Source: a virus. From it: DNA of 25,097 nt. The DNA lies in the IMG/VR virus record IMGVR_UViG_3300036766_002119, positions 1 through 25,097 of that record, one strand, 5' to 3'. Position 1 is the stretch's first letter, and every line of letters begins with the position of its first letter. Under the pieces are notes generated by a model. The model ran no database searches, was not told the origin of the DNA, and worked only from the letters and a program-made list of their open reading frames with translations. Positions 1 to 6,609 of the stretch are shown here, in pieces. The translations under genes were made by a program, and so were the position numbers.

Positions 1-275
1 ATGAAAGCAGGACAAAGACTGGCATGAAATACACGTTTAACAAAAGCAGCCCGTCAATCTTCTCTTTAAGCCCCAGGTTGTTGCTTCTTAAAACTTTAAA
101 CCAATGCTTAAAAGCACACTGCATATGACTGTTTGGCTTGTGTGTTTGACCATCGGAATGGGCCGCTTTTCACTTTAACCTATCTCTCCCTGCTGCTCTC
201 GAAGTACCTTCAGTCTTTAAGTTTAAATGCGGAGTACATCATGAAAACAGAAGTGCCTGGTGAAGAGGGGTTCCT
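1..275. other. Left-end segment without a convincing gene
   Basis: No convincing coding region is visible in these 275 bases. The only open frame of any length (133-315) has no ribosome-binding site and overlaps the better-supported gene at 276. The segment is AT-rich, with scattered TTTAAA-like runs. No tRNA-like or attachment-site-like sequence was recognised. It holds the promoter of the gene at 276. Confidence 0.5.
216..228 (+). promoter_or_regulatory. Candidate archaeal TATA box for the gene at 276
   Basis: TTTAAGTTTAAAT lies about 50-60 bp before the ATG at 276. This would place a transcript start near 248 and a short leader carrying the ribosome-binding site GAGGGG at 265-270. The call rests on sequence and spacing only. 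Confidence 0.35.
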
Positions 276-455
276 ATGGGTGGTAGTTATCAGCAGGGTT
301 GGGATGATTGTTTAGATGCAGTTCTGAGTATTCTGCAGAAGGCGAAGGATGTGAAAGAAGCCATGAAGAAAATTGAAAGTATTCAGGTTCTTGTTAAGGC
401 GAAGAAGTTTGAGCAGATCAGGAATGAGCTTGGCGTTTTTGACGAGCTCTTTTAG
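276..455 (+). CDS. Small helical protein of unknown function (59 aa)
   Basis: The gene has an ATG start with GAGGGG five bases upstream, so this frame is preferred over the overlapping 133-315 frame. The product begins MGGSYQQGWDDCLDAVLSIL and continues as a charged, Lys/Glu-rich amphipathic helix (KAKDVKEAMKKIESI), ending GVFDELF. It looks like one or two long helices, possibly a dimerising coiled coil. I do not recognise a family. Its last 38 bases overlap the 3' end of the convergent winged-helix gene, so the two transcripts would be antisense to each other there. Confidence 0.6.
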   Translation: MGGSYQQGWDDCLDAVLSILQKAKDVKEAMKKIESIQVLVKAKKFEQIRNELGVFDELF

Positions 456-711
456 CCTCGAGTATGTCGCTGATCTCTTTTAGTTTCTGGGCGATGGCTT
501 CGCCGTCCCCGGTCAGTTGAATGTATCGCGTGTAGGGCCTGATTCTTTCTTCGTCGATCAGCTCTAGTTTTGCTAGGGTGTTTAGGGCTCGGTAGACTGT
601 TCCGCTGCTGGCGTCGATGTCTATGTCTGTGACTTTGGTTTTGCCTCTTTCGTGAAGGAATAGTAGAATTTGAAGGACTCCGCTATTTTCTAACTCTTTA
701 ATTGAAGTCAC
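418..711 (-). CDS. Winged-helix transcriptional regulator (97 aa)
   Basis: This is probably a DNA-binding repressor or activator of the divergent switch at 712-806. The pattern is a typical single winged helix: a first helix (SGVLQILLFLHERGKTKVTD), a recognition-helix region (SSGTVYRALNTLAKLELIDE), a wing (RPYTRYIQLTGDGEAIA), and a C-terminal dimerisation-type helix (KLKEISDILEAKRAR). It resembles archaeal MarR/PadR/ArsR-like small regulators. It starts with GTG at 709-711, with GGAGAG about seven bases before it on the minus strand. It is divergent from the AbrB-like gene and convergent with, and overlapping, the small gene at 276. It is a plausible autoregulator acting on the repeats at 731-797. 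Confidence 0.8.
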   Translation of the reverse strand: MTSIKELENSGVLQILLFLHERGKTKVTDIDIDASSGTVYRALNTLAKLELIDEERIRPYTRYIQLTGDGEAIAQKLKEISDILEAKRARQKRQAHS

Positions 712-730
712 GGTTCTCTCTCCTTTCGCA

Positions 731-797
731 TTCTGAAATGTGGAAAGTGTTATAAATAACTTGTGAAGGTATATTCTATTTCGAAATGTGAAAGGTG
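731..797. promoter_or_regulatory. Divergent promoter with direct-repeat operators
   Basis: A TATA-like element, GTTATAAATAAC (749-760), is nearly palindromic and could serve both directions. It lies about 50 bp before the ATG at 807 and about 38 bp from the minus-strand GTG at 711. Two similar 19-mers flank it: TTCTGAAATGTGGAAAGTG at 731-749 and TTTCGAAATGTGAAAGGTG at 779-797, spaced 48 bp apart. The first abuts the TATA element and the second covers the expected plus-strand transcript start and ribosome-binding site. A shorter partial copy (GGTGAAATGTG) follows at 794-804. The layout suits repression by the neighbouring winged-helix, AbrB-like or ribbon-helix-helix protein. Confidence 0.5.
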
Positions 798-806
798 AAA
801 TGTGCC

Positions 807-986
807 ATGAAAGAGGAAATATTTGATGTTGTGAAGCCGATATCGCAGGGCTCTAGCGTCAAGGCCAGCCTCTACGTTCTAGTGCCTCTGGCAATCAGAG
901 AAAAACTGAACATCAACGATCAAACACAGTTTGTTGTGATCTTGGCGGCAAACGGCGACATAATCTACCGTCGAAAGGAGGCTTAG
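807..986 (+). CDS. AbrB/MazE/SpoVT-like swapped-hairpin DNA-binding protein (59 aa)
   Basis: This is a small transition-state-type regulator. The swapped-hairpin signature is visible in the middle of the protein: a strand VKASLYVLVPLAIREKLNI followed by TQFVVILAANGDIIYRR. The VPLAIREKL segment matches the usual IP-x-x-IR-x-x-LGI core of AbrB/MazE families. The family binds DNA as a dimer with interleaved hairpins. I chose ATG 807 because AAAGGTGA lies at a good distance; an in-frame GTG at 795 would add four residues and overlap that site. It is the first gene of the rightward operon. No toxin partner is next to it, so a regulator is preferred to an antitoxin. Confidence 0.8.
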   Translation: MKEEIFDVVKPISQGSSVKASLYVLVPLAIREKLNINDQTQFVVILAANGDIIYRRKEA

Positions 987-990
987 AGGC

Positions 991-1158
991 ATGGCTAAGG
1001 AGAGCTGTGTAGATATCCAAGTTCGCAACATCCCAAAAAAACTGCTCGAAGAGTTTGACGAAACAGTCGTTAAGCCTTTGTTTCCCGGTGGCCGCGCTGA
1101 AGCGATCCGTGACTTAATGCGTAGGGCTATCCAGGAGCAGAGGGCAAAGGGGGCTTAG
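991..1158 (+). CDS. Ribbon-helix-helix (CopG/Arc-like) regulator (55 aa)
   Basis: The gene has an ATG start four bases after the AbrB-like stop, with GGAGG at 977-981. The product has a short N-terminal strand (CVDIQVRNIP), then helix A (KKLLEEFDETVVKPLF), a glycine-containing turn (PGGRAEA), and helix B (IRDLMRRAIQEQRA). This is the ribbon-helix-helix fold, in which the strand pair enters the DNA major groove. The length is typical for stand-alone members, which are common in archaeal viruses. The sequence RAEAIRDLMRRA matches the usual second-helix start (RSEAIRxALR). It is likely a transcriptional repressor acting with the adjacent regulators. Confidence 0.85.
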   Translation: MAKESCVDIQVRNIPKKLLEEFDETVVKPLFPGGRAEAIRDLMRRAIQEQRAKGA

Positions 1159-1162
1159 GGTT

Positions 1163-1333
1163 TTGCCTAAATGTCCAATTTGCCCGCATAAATGCGAAGG
1201 CTACGAGACGCTTTTCACGCATCTAATGCAGTATCACAAGAAAAACGACATTGTTACAGCTTTCCTCAAGAGCATGGAAAGACAGGAGAAAGTAGTTGCT
1301 TTTCAAAGTGCTTGTGAGGAAGAGGAAGGATGA
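1163..1333 (+). CDS. Small C2H2-type zinc-finger protein (56 aa)
   Basis: The product starts MPKCPICPHKCEGYETLFTH, with a following HLMQYH. The arrangement C-x2-C, then His-x4-His about a dozen residues later, is that of a C2H2 zinc finger with a third cysteine between. A helical, charged tail follows (KSMERQEKVVAF, then acidic residues). A TTG start at 1163 is inferred because the preceding gene ends at 1158, AAAGGGGG lies about ten bases upstream, and no ATG or GTG is available. The stop overlaps the next ATG by four bases (ATGA). It probably binds DNA or protein in regulation; the target is unknown. Confidence 0.7.
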   Translation: MPKCPICPHKCEGYETLFTHLMQYHKKNDIVTAFLKSMERQEKVVAFQSACEEEEG

Positions 1334-1527
1334 AGATGCAGCGTGATTTTAAAGTTGTATCCAAGGGTCTGAAAGGCAAAAACAAGACGCCCTTTGTTAC
1401 TTTGCAGACTCTCGAAGGCGAAAAGCTGACTTTGCATCTTGAATCTAAAACGCAGCTGGGCCAGTTTGAAGTTGACCAGGAGTTTACGGTTAAAATTGTG
1501 GAAGGAGAGCAGCAGAGTCTTGGCTGA
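1330..1527 (+). CDS. Small beta-rich protein of unknown function (65 aa)
   Basis: The sequence alternates strands and short turns: DFKVVSKGLKGKNKTPFVTL, EGEKLTLHLE, and EFTVKIVEGEQQ. This suggests a compact beta barrel such as an OB-like or SH3-like fold, but no family is recognised. The gene overlaps the zinc-finger gene by four bases (ATGA) and the next gene by eight, so translation is probably coupled. A second ATG at 1336 is an alternative start two codons in. Confidence 0.65.
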   Translation: MKMQRDFKVVSKGLKGKNKTPFVTLQTLEGEKLTLHLESKTQLGQFEVDQEFTVKIVEGEQQSLG

Positions 1528-1942
1528 TGTTGAGAAGCCTAAGGTTACCGAGCTCATCCCTTTCAGCCGTGAAATCTTCTGTGACGATACGATGCGAGAA
1601 TTTAACCAGGTTATACGTTATGACATCGTTTTTGGCAGGCCTTTAAGGGTACAACTGCTCCTTGATCGGCGCCATAAGTTTAACAAAAGCCTCAGTAAGC
1701 CCCTAGGTTATTTTCGCATAAGCAGCATAGATCAGCTTTTGCGTCTTGGCACAAACGCTTTGGCTGCTGCAACTATTCTAGCCTTCTTTCAGCAGAATCG
1801 CACGGAGCCAGTCCATGAGGAAGTTTACCAGGCCGTTCACAACTTGATTAAAATGGTTTCGCCAGACGTGGAATTGACGACTGAGACTATTTTGAATCAG
1901 CTTAAGGTTCGCAGGATGGCGGAGGGCGTAGATAATGTGTAG
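1520..1942 (+). CDS. Unknown helical protein (140 aa)
   Basis: I place the start at TTG 1520 (reading M-ADVEKPKVTEL). It overlaps the previous stop by eight bases and has GGAGAG about ten bases upstream. An open frame extends back to 1439, but it lies inside the previous gene and has no ribosome-binding site. The N-terminal half has mixed strands (FNQVIRYDIVFGRPLRVQLL). The C-terminal half looks helical (LLRLGTNALAAATILAFFQQ and EEVYQAVHNLIKMV). No catalytic motif or membrane signal is clear. The overlaps on both sides place it in the early regulatory operon. Confidence 0.65.
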   Translation: MADVEKPKVTELIPFSREIFCDDTMREFNQVIRYDIVFGRPLRVQLLLDRRHKFNKSLSKPLGYFRISSIDQLLRLGTNALAAATILAFFQQNRTEPVHEEVYQAVHNLIKMVSPDVELTTETILNQLKVRRMAEGVDNV

Positions 1943-2258
1943 GTGTTGGCTTTGTGGTGCAGTTAGTCATAATGAGGCTGAGTTTGAAGTCAGTTATGGT
2001 CGTGAGGATCGTTTACTACGAGTATGCCGGTGGTGCCGAGAGGACCTGACGCTTTTCGGCGTAAGGCTGAATCAGGTTGTGCGTTTGCCCTTGGCGGCGA
2101 AGCATGTTGTCATGGTTGTTTTTGGGTCTGGCCTCAGCCTATTCATGGAGAGGGAGAATTTGAGAGTTAGAGGCGTCTTACATTACACTCGGTATGAGTT
2201 AGACCGGCCTAACTGTGCCTCGGAACTCTCAACTCCAAACTTTAACGGAGGCTTCTAG
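1935..2258 (+). CDS. Zinc-ribbon-like protein with two CxxC motifs (107 aa)
   Basis: Cysteine pairs occur at the start (CRCWLCG) and at residues about 31-34 (CRWC), which together could bind one zinc in a treble-clef or ribbon. The remainder (RLNQVVRLPLAAKHVVMVVF and following) is beta-rich and basic and lacks a recognised domain. The gene begins with ATG inside the last codons of its upstream neighbour (8-base overlap). It ends immediately before the GTG of the HerA-like ATPase, so the two are probably co-translated. Its job may be DNA or nucleoprotein binding; this is inference. Confidence 0.65.
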   Translation: MCRCWLCGAVSHNEAEFEVSYGREDRLLRVCRWCREDLTLFGVRLNQVVRLPLAAKHVVMVVFGSGLSLFMERENLRVRGVLHYTRYELDRPNCASELSTPNFNGGF

Positions 2259-3812
2259 GTGAGGTTGCGTTTGTCTTCTGATTTTGTTGTTGATAGTGAT
2301 GTTGAGCCTTGGCGTCGTGAAGGCTTACGTATTGCAATGCTTGGCGGTCCTGGCAGCGGTAAAAGCTGGAATAATAGTTTGTTGGCTGAGCAGTTCTTGC
2401 AGCAGGGCGGCACTGTCGTTATCTTTCAGCCTCGAGACGAATACTTCACTTTGAAAGAGAAGTTTGATGTTCTCAGTGTTGGCGGTGTGCACGCGAAGGA
2501 TATGGAGTTTGCTTTGACTAGTCCAAGTCTGTATGCTAAGGCTGTGGTTGAAGATGGCCTAAGCATGATCTTCTACACGTCAGCAGTTGACGATGAACAG
2601 AAGCTAATCGACTGGGTTTCTCGTTTCATCAGTTTAATTCTGAAATACCAGGAGCAACACAAAAGACCGTTGTTGCTTATTCTCGAGGAGGCTCAGGAGT
2701 ATGCGCCCAGATCAGCCAGTGGCCACGTGGCGCCGCCTTGGATTTACAATCGCATGATCAAAGCCTTCAAAGACTGTTTTACTCAGGGCAGGAAGCTTAA
2801 CATTATTGCTGTGGCAAGCAGCCAGCGTCCACAAGAATTAAACTTCACTATAAGGCAGCTTGCGAACCTCACATTTTATGGTAAGTTCAGCGATCAAGAC
2901 ATTGGCTACATTGATAAAGAATGCTTAAAGTATGTGCGCCAGCATGGAATCAGCATTGATGCTTCAAAACTTGTGGAGCTCAGCCTAGGCGAATGGCTTG
3001 TTATTATGGGTAAGAAAAGCCGCTTTGTCAAGGTAACGGAAAAGCGCATTACGAAGCATGGTGCAGAAACTCCCAAGCTGGAATATGTTGCACCCCGTCC
3101 TACAGAAGTCAAGAAAACTATTGATGAGCTGAGCAAGTCGATTTTGGCTGCTTTGGAGAAGGAAGAAGCGGAAAAGTCGGAGCTGGAGAAGATAAATAGG
3201 AAGCTTCATGAGACCGAAGAGAAACTGAAGGCAGCAGAAAAGAAAGCGGACATTAAGGTTTCAGTTAGGGAAATGCTTGAGGGCAAGCAAGATGTAGGGG
3301 CGGCCGCCCCTATTGACAATGGGGTTGATGTTGAAGAGCTTAAACAAGAGGTTCTAAAGCTTCGCGATCAAGTGGAAACCGGCAAAGAGACCATTGAGAA
3401 GCTTCAAAAACAGCTTGGCGCCGTGGATAAGATTCGTGAGAGCTTCAAGGACCTTGGGCTTATACCTACGCCTATGCCTACGAGTATACCTACTGAAAGC
3501 CAACAAGTTGGTTTGCAGGCTTCTACAACTATTGTCGACGTGCCTGCTGCTGAGAAGCATGTTACTATTAATACTGAGAGTATGCGTGGGAAGATTCTAG
3601 CAGTTGCTAAGAAGGGCAAGTTAAATGCCTGGCGTAAGCTGGGTGAGATTGTAAGCGCAATTCAAGAGGAAAAATGGTCGGCGGATTCCGCAGAAGTCAA
3701 CAATGCCCTAAATGATCTTGAGAAAGATGGGTTAATCGCTAAGAAGCATGCGGACCGCAACTACTTCTGCCTAGCACAAGGCGTGAGGTTTGCGAAGGAG
3801 GTGAATACATGA
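2259..3812 (+). CDS. HerA-like P-loop ATPase with coiled coil and C-terminal winged helix (517 aa)
   Basis: This belongs to the HerA/FtsK superfamily of hexameric DNA-pumping ATPases. Walker A is GGPGSGKS at residues 29-36. Walker B is LLLILEEAQ at 138-146, with the catalytic Glu. The segment TQGRKLNIIAVASSQRPQEL that follows is the classic HerA sensor region with its conserved SQRP. From about residue 286 to 400 the protein is a charged coiled coil. Residues about 442-517 look like a winged helix (KLGEIVSAIQEE, then VNNALNDLEKDGLIAKK and NYFCL). A GTG start abuts the previous stop. Cellular HerA works with the nuclease NurA, but no NurA, Sir2 or other effector is adjacent. A large terminase is also present, so this ATPase is unlikely to package DNA. 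Genome segregation, replication or host modulation are possible. Confidence 0.88.
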   Translation: MRLRLSSDFVVDSDVEPWRREGLRIAMLGGPGSGKSWNNSLLAEQFLQQGGTVVIFQPRDEYFTLKEKFDVLSVGGVHAKDMEFALTSPSLYAKAVVEDGLSMIFYTSAVDDEQKLIDWVSRFISLILKYQEQHKRPLLLILEEAQEYAPRSASGHVAPPWIYNRMIKAFKDCFTQGRKLNIIAVASSQRPQELNFTIRQLANLTFYGKFSDQDIGYIDKECLKYVRQHGISIDASKLVELSLGEWLVIMGKKSRFVKVTEKRITKHGAETPKLEYVAPRPTEVKKTIDELSKSILAALEKEEAEKSELEKINRKLHETEEKLKAAEKKADIKVSVREMLEGKQDVGAAAPIDNGVDVEELKQEVLKLRDQVETGKETIEKLQKQLGAVDKIRESFKDLGLIPTPMPTSIPTESQQVGLQASTTIVDVPAAEKHVTINTESMRGKILAVAKKGKLNAWRKLGEIVSAIQEEKWSADSAEVNNALNDLEKDGLIAKKHADRNYFCLAQGVRFAKEVNT

Positions 3813-4003
3813 CATTAGCGAAAGGCGATCAGTTGCTAATCAGAAGAAGTGGTAAGATACTCGTCGATGAAGCGAGCAAAGACATCGTGCAAGTGTCAGG
3901 CGAGGCGCATCATATCTTTGAGGTCCTTGACTTTTCATATCTTCCGACTAGCGCACCTGATGGTAGGCCGCTTCAGATGATTCTTGTCAAGGTCGTGAAA
4001 TAA
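3809..4003 (+). CDS. Small beta-rich protein following HerA (64 aa)
   Basis: The ATGA overlap with the HerA-like gene implies coupled translation. The sequence reads as several strands with turns (GDQLLIRRSGKILVDE, DIVQVSGEAHHIFEVL, PLQMILVKVVK). It has no cysteine or catalytic pattern and no membrane segment. It could be a small partner of the ATPase, but no family is recognised. Confidence 0.65.
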   Translation: MTLAKGDQLLIRRSGKILVDEASKDIVQVSGEAHHIFEVLDFSYLPTSAPDGRPLQMILVKVVK

Positions 4004-4004
4004 G

Positions 4005-4406
4005 ATGTGTTGGAAGCAAGAGTGGGCTATGGCCATAAACAACTTGAATCGTGCCGCAGTTCATGTTATGTTGGCAAAAGCGAAGCTTCAGAAGCGGTTA
4101 AAGAGGAATGAGGCTAATCTTCAGCGTTTGGGGAGCAACAAGAAATACAATTATGCTTCAATGCTTGCGCCGGTGCAGGCACTCATCGAGAAGAATCGTG
4201 CGGGCATCCAAGAGTGCGAACAAGTAATCGCTGATCTCAAGGCGAGGCAGGACCAGCTTTTTCGCATGATTCACACTTATGGCATAAAACATTCGGAAGC
4301 GCCTCAAAGAGTCTACGAGCTTATGGGAAACTATCAATTTCCAAAGGCCATCGTTGTCGGTGCAAATGACGTAGTTTTCGAACGGAAGAAGGAGGCTGAA
4401 TCTTGA
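4005..4406 (+). CDS. Coiled-coil protein of unknown function (133 aa)
   Basis: The central part is strongly helical, with heptad-like spacing (LAKAKLQKRLKRNEANLQRL and, further on, QECEQVIADLKARQDQLFRM). It ends in a mixed segment (NYQFPKAIVVGANDVVFERK). Start choice is uncertain: ATG 4005 follows one base after the previous stop, while ATG 4029 would remove eight residues. The stop overlaps the next TTG by four bases. It is probably an oligomeric accessory protein. Confidence 0.65.
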   Translation: MCWKQEWAMAINNLNRAAVHVMLAKAKLQKRLKRNEANLQRLGSNKKYNYASMLAPVQALIEKNRAGIQECEQVIADLKARQDQLFRMIHTYGIKHSEAPQRVYELMGNYQFPKAIVVGANDVVFERKKEAES

Positions 4407-4678
4407 CAGACCCTATTACAAGTGAACCGAAGCACATAAAATTCGTAACCGATGGACGTAGTAAGTCAGGCAAGACACAAATTTGGAAGGTTCTAACAAA
4501 GGACGGCGATACTCTCCTAGGGCATGTGCATTGGTATGGTCCTTGGCGCTGTTACTCCTTTTTTGTTTCTTCGAGATACGGCGAATTTGACTTAGTCTTC
4601 GAGAAGACATGCCTGCGTGACATAGCTAACTTCTGTGAGAATCAGACAAAACTTCAGAGGGAGGCTTGGAATGAGTAA
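4403..4678 (+). CDS. Conserved small phage-type protein (91 aa)
   Basis: A TTG start overlaps the preceding stop (TTGA), with GGAGG at 4390-4394. The core pattern is a strand (TQIWKVLTKDGDTLLGHVHW), an aromatic segment (YGPWRCYSFFV), then CLRDIANFCENQTKLQRE. I recall small hypothetical proteins of this layout, with a W-Y/F-G-x-W-R segment and a C-terminal CLRDIA-type helix, in many phage genomes; their function is not established. The fold is probably a small alpha/beta unit. It sits in the operon between a coiled-coil protein and a zinc-knuckle protein. Confidence 0.7.
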   Translation: MTDPITSEPKHIKFVTDGRSKSGKTQIWKVLTKDGDTLLGHVHWYGPWRCYSFFVSSRYGEFDLVFEKTCLRDIANFCENQTKLQREAWNE

Positions 4679-4970
4679 TCAAAGGTTTGAGAAATGTTTT
4701 TGGTGTGGCGGAGAGCATGACCCTAAGGATTGCCCTGTTGGAAACGAGCAAAAGCTAAGGCGGTGTTTTCAAGCGATTGCAGCGCCATTGATTGACGGCG
4801 ACTACATTGGACCTTTGCGTGGAGAAGTTAACGTCTGTCTTAACGTGATATATTATTATAAGGCGTTCGAGGAAGCTGCTGAGGAAATTCTGGAGCCTGA
4901 AAAGGTTAAGCAAATTCGAGAGCGTGCCTACGAGATCAGGCGGAAGAAGTACGGCACATTATTGTGGTAG
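4671..4970 (+). CDS. Zinc-knuckle protein (99 aa)
   Basis: ATG 4671 is chosen because GGGAGG lies at 4659-4664. The N-terminus contains CFWCGGEHDPKDC, a C-x2-C-x3-H-x4-C zinc-knuckle-like motif one residue shorter than the CCHC consensus. The rest is helical, with a tyrosine-rich middle (NVIYYYKAFEEAAEEIL) and a basic end (IRERAYEIRRKKYG). The zinc knuckle suggests single-stranded nucleic acid binding, by family knowledge. The gene overlaps its upstream neighbour by eight bases. Confidence 0.7.
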   Translation: MSNQRFEKCFWCGGEHDPKDCPVGNEQKLRRCFQAIAAPLIDGDYIGPLRGEVNVCLNVIYYYKAFEEAAEEILEPEKVKQIRERAYEIRRKKYGTLLW

Positions 4971-4982
4971 GAGCTGCTGTTT

Positions 4983-5135
4983 TTGCCTAGGTGTAAACAT
5001 TGTCCCATAATCGATGAGTGCAGTAAAAGCCCGATCATAGTCCTCTCTCCTGACAAGTCAGGCAAGCCTGTTAAGCGGCGTCTTTGCCCGCTTACTATTC
5101 TTCTGGCTCGAATGAATCCAGCAGCAAAAGAATAG
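4983..5135 (+). CDS. Small cysteine-rich protein (50 aa)
   Basis: A TTG start gives MPRCKHCPIIDECSKSPIIV and ends LARMNPAAKE. Cys pairs at residues 4 and 7, plus C13 and a later Cys (RRLCPL), could bind one metal ion. The start context (TTTTGCC after a G-rich stretch) mirrors that of the zinc-finger gene at 1163. The gene ends eight bases before the proposed start of the next one. No family is recognised. Confidence 0.55.
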   Translation: MPRCKHCPIIDECSKSPIIVLSPDKSGKPVKRRLCPLTILLARMNPAAKE

Positions 5136-5143
5136 GTGATTTT

Positions 5144-5950
5144 TTGGCTAGGCGACCCAAGCCTTTTATCGGTTCTACCAATTCTGGTAAATCTGCTAAT
5201 GATTATGATAGTTATGGTGAGAGTGTCCGGCAGCGTGTATTCCGCGAGCTCGACAAGAATCCATTGTTAACGCCCTTAGCTCTTCGTTCTATCCTCAAAG
5301 TCGATGGTAAAAACTGTTTGCAGCTCTTAGCCAATTACAAGACTCAGTGGCGCCATAACTATAGAAGTGAGCGAGGTTTAAAGTGTTCATTGCATGGGTG
5401 GCGTGGTTGGTGTTATCTGCCTAGTGAGGTAGGGGTCGCGACCCTTAGTGATGCGTTACGCACCAGGGCGGTTGAGGTTGGTTGGTTGGCGAGTAGGGCT
5501 AGGAATCGTTGGTTGTTGTGGAAGGATCGTTTAGGAAGGCTTCAGTGGTTTGAGACTGGAAGGGTTAACTTGTATGTGCGGAAGCCGGCTAATCTTGGTA
5601 AGGCGTATCAGCTGATCTGTAATGCCTTCAGTTTTACTGGTTTAATCACGGACATGAAGGTTCTCGAGGAAGTCTTGAGCGGGTTACGGTTTAAGGGTGC
5701 GCATTATGTTTTTCCAGTGGGCCAGCGGTTGCCGAAGCTTACGATTGACTTGTTTCAGAAGAGTAATGGAATCGTGATTAAGGTTGGTGATGATACTCAT
5801 CCTGATAGTTTGGAAGTGCTTGCGACGTATCCTGATTGGGCTGAGAGAAACGAGAGAATCCTTGAGCAAGTGAATGAGGTTTTGAAGCGGTTATTTGAGC
5901 CCTCAGGAAATCTTCAGTCGAAAAGAGGAGACGTGAACTATGTTACTTAG
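5144..5950 (+). CDS. Probable DNA-binding protein of unknown family (268 aa)
   Basis: The open frame extends back to 5084, but that stretch overlaps the preceding small gene. TTG 5144 has GGTGA at 5135-5139 and is preferred. The segment at residues about 28-75 (VRQRVFRELDKNPLLTPLAL, then LLANYKTQWRHNY) looks like a winged helix followed by a Cys/Trp-rich patch (CSLHGWRGWCYLP). The C-terminal half is alpha/beta (NLGKAYQLICNAFSFTGLI, LPKLTIDLFQKSNGIVIKVG, ERNERILEQVNEVLKRLFEP), perhaps a ligand-binding or oligomerisation domain. Replication initiation or regulation are possibilities I cannot separate. Confidence 0.65.
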   Translation: MARRPKPFIGSTNSGKSANDYDSYGESVRQRVFRELDKNPLLTPLALRSILKVDGKNCLQLLANYKTQWRHNYRSERGLKCSLHGWRGWCYLPSEVGVATLSDALRTRAVEVGWLASRARNRWLLWKDRLGRLQWFETGRVNLYVRKPANLGKAYQLICNAFSFTGLITDMKVLEEVLSGLRFKGAHYVFPVGQRLPKLTIDLFQKSNGIVIKVGDDTHPDSLEVLATYPDWAERNERILEQVNEVLKRLFEPSGNLQSKRGDVNYVT

Positions 5951-6122
5951 CTATGCTCGTAGTATTGTTTTGGCTGTGAAACATTGTTCAAATGGCATTT
6001 TTGGGTATGTACGTCGCTATGGGAAAAGTCCATGCTTTTTGCGTTGTACCTTTTCTAGTGTTGTTAAGGTAGATCATGGGGGCTTAGTTTTCAGACATCT
6101 TAACATTCACGATTTGCTATAG
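5940..6122 (+). CDS. Possible small basic protein (60 aa)
   Basis: ATG 5940 is preceded by GAGGAG at 5925-5930 and overlaps the previous gene by 11 bases. The product (MLLSYARSIVLAVKHCSNGI, then YVRRYGKSPCFLRC) is basic with a hydrophobic start. It has no recognised domain. It could also be a chance frame in a 185-base gap between genes. Confidence 0.4.
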   Translation: MLLSYARSIVLAVKHCSNGIFGYVRRYGKSPCFLRCTFSSVVKVDHGGLVFRHLNIHDLL

Positions 6123-6135
6123 TGGATGGTTTGGT

Positions 6136-6609
6136 ATGGAAAACACTATGGAATCTATTGCGACTGGGCGTAAAAAGCGTTCGCAGGAGGCTAAAGTGGG
6201 CAGGATAAAGTACACTTTGCAGCAGATTAAGGAGATGCGTCGCGATATTGCCGAGGTTAAGCTTATGCAGCGCACGATTTTTCGTGGTCTTAAAGATTAT
6301 TTTCATTTTGAGAAGCCGTTTATTGAAAAGATTTCTTGTGTTGATCAGCTTGACATTGACATTCTTCAATTGCTCTATGAAGTTGGTTCTGGGGGGATTC
6401 TTCCGAAGGATGTTGCTTCAAAACTTGCGGAGTACAGGATTACTCGGCATCATGTTAGTCGTCGCCTCCTTCGCATGAATAAGCGGTTAGAAAAGGAGCT
6501 GGGGCAGCGTGTGGCTGAGAAGCGTGGTCATCATTGGGCGCTGACAAGTTTTGCGGTTGAGGTTTGGCAAGAAACAGAAAAGGAAATGGAAGAGGAGGTG
6601 AAAAATTGA
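6136..6609 (+). CDS. Helix-turn-helix protein with N-terminal helix (157 aa)
   Basis: Residues about 20-60 form a basic amphipathic helix (YTLQQIKEMRRDIAEVKLMQ). Residues about 75-145 fit a winged helix: QLDIDILQLLYEVGSGG, then KDVASKLAEYRITRHHVSRR as helix 2 and recognition helix, then a wing (RVAEKRGHHWALT). It probably binds DNA as a dimer. It overlaps the ParB-like gene by four bases, and the pair may act together at one site, as regulator plus partition-like protein. ATG 6148 is an alternative start; neither has a strong ribosome-binding site. Confidence 0.7.
   Translation: MENTMESIATGRKKRSQEAKVGRIKYTLQQIKEMRRDIAEVKLMQRTIFRGLKDYFHFEKPFIEKISCVDQLDIDILQLLYEVGSGGILPKDVASKLAEYRITRHHVSRRLLRMNKRLEKELGQRVAEKRGHHWALTSFAVEVWQETEKEMEEEVKN

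Noticed and set aside
133-315. 60-residue open frame near the left end
   Set aside because: It lacks a ribosome-binding site and overlaps the well-supported ATG at 276 in another frame.
807-1158. AbrB-like and ribbon-helix-helix genes as antitoxins of toxin-antitoxin pairs
   Set aside because: No PIN, MazF, RelE-like or other toxin follows; the next genes are a zinc finger and beta-rich proteins.
2259-3812. HerA as part of a Sir2-HerA or HerA-DUF defence system
   Set aside because: No Sir2, nuclease or other effector gene is adjacent; neighbours are small unknown proteins and zinc proteins.
5144-5200. GSTNSGKS near the N-terminus of the 268-residue protein resembles a Walker A motif
   Set aside because: It is not preceded by a hydrophobic strand, is in a low-complexity polar stretch, and no Walker B follows; likely chance.
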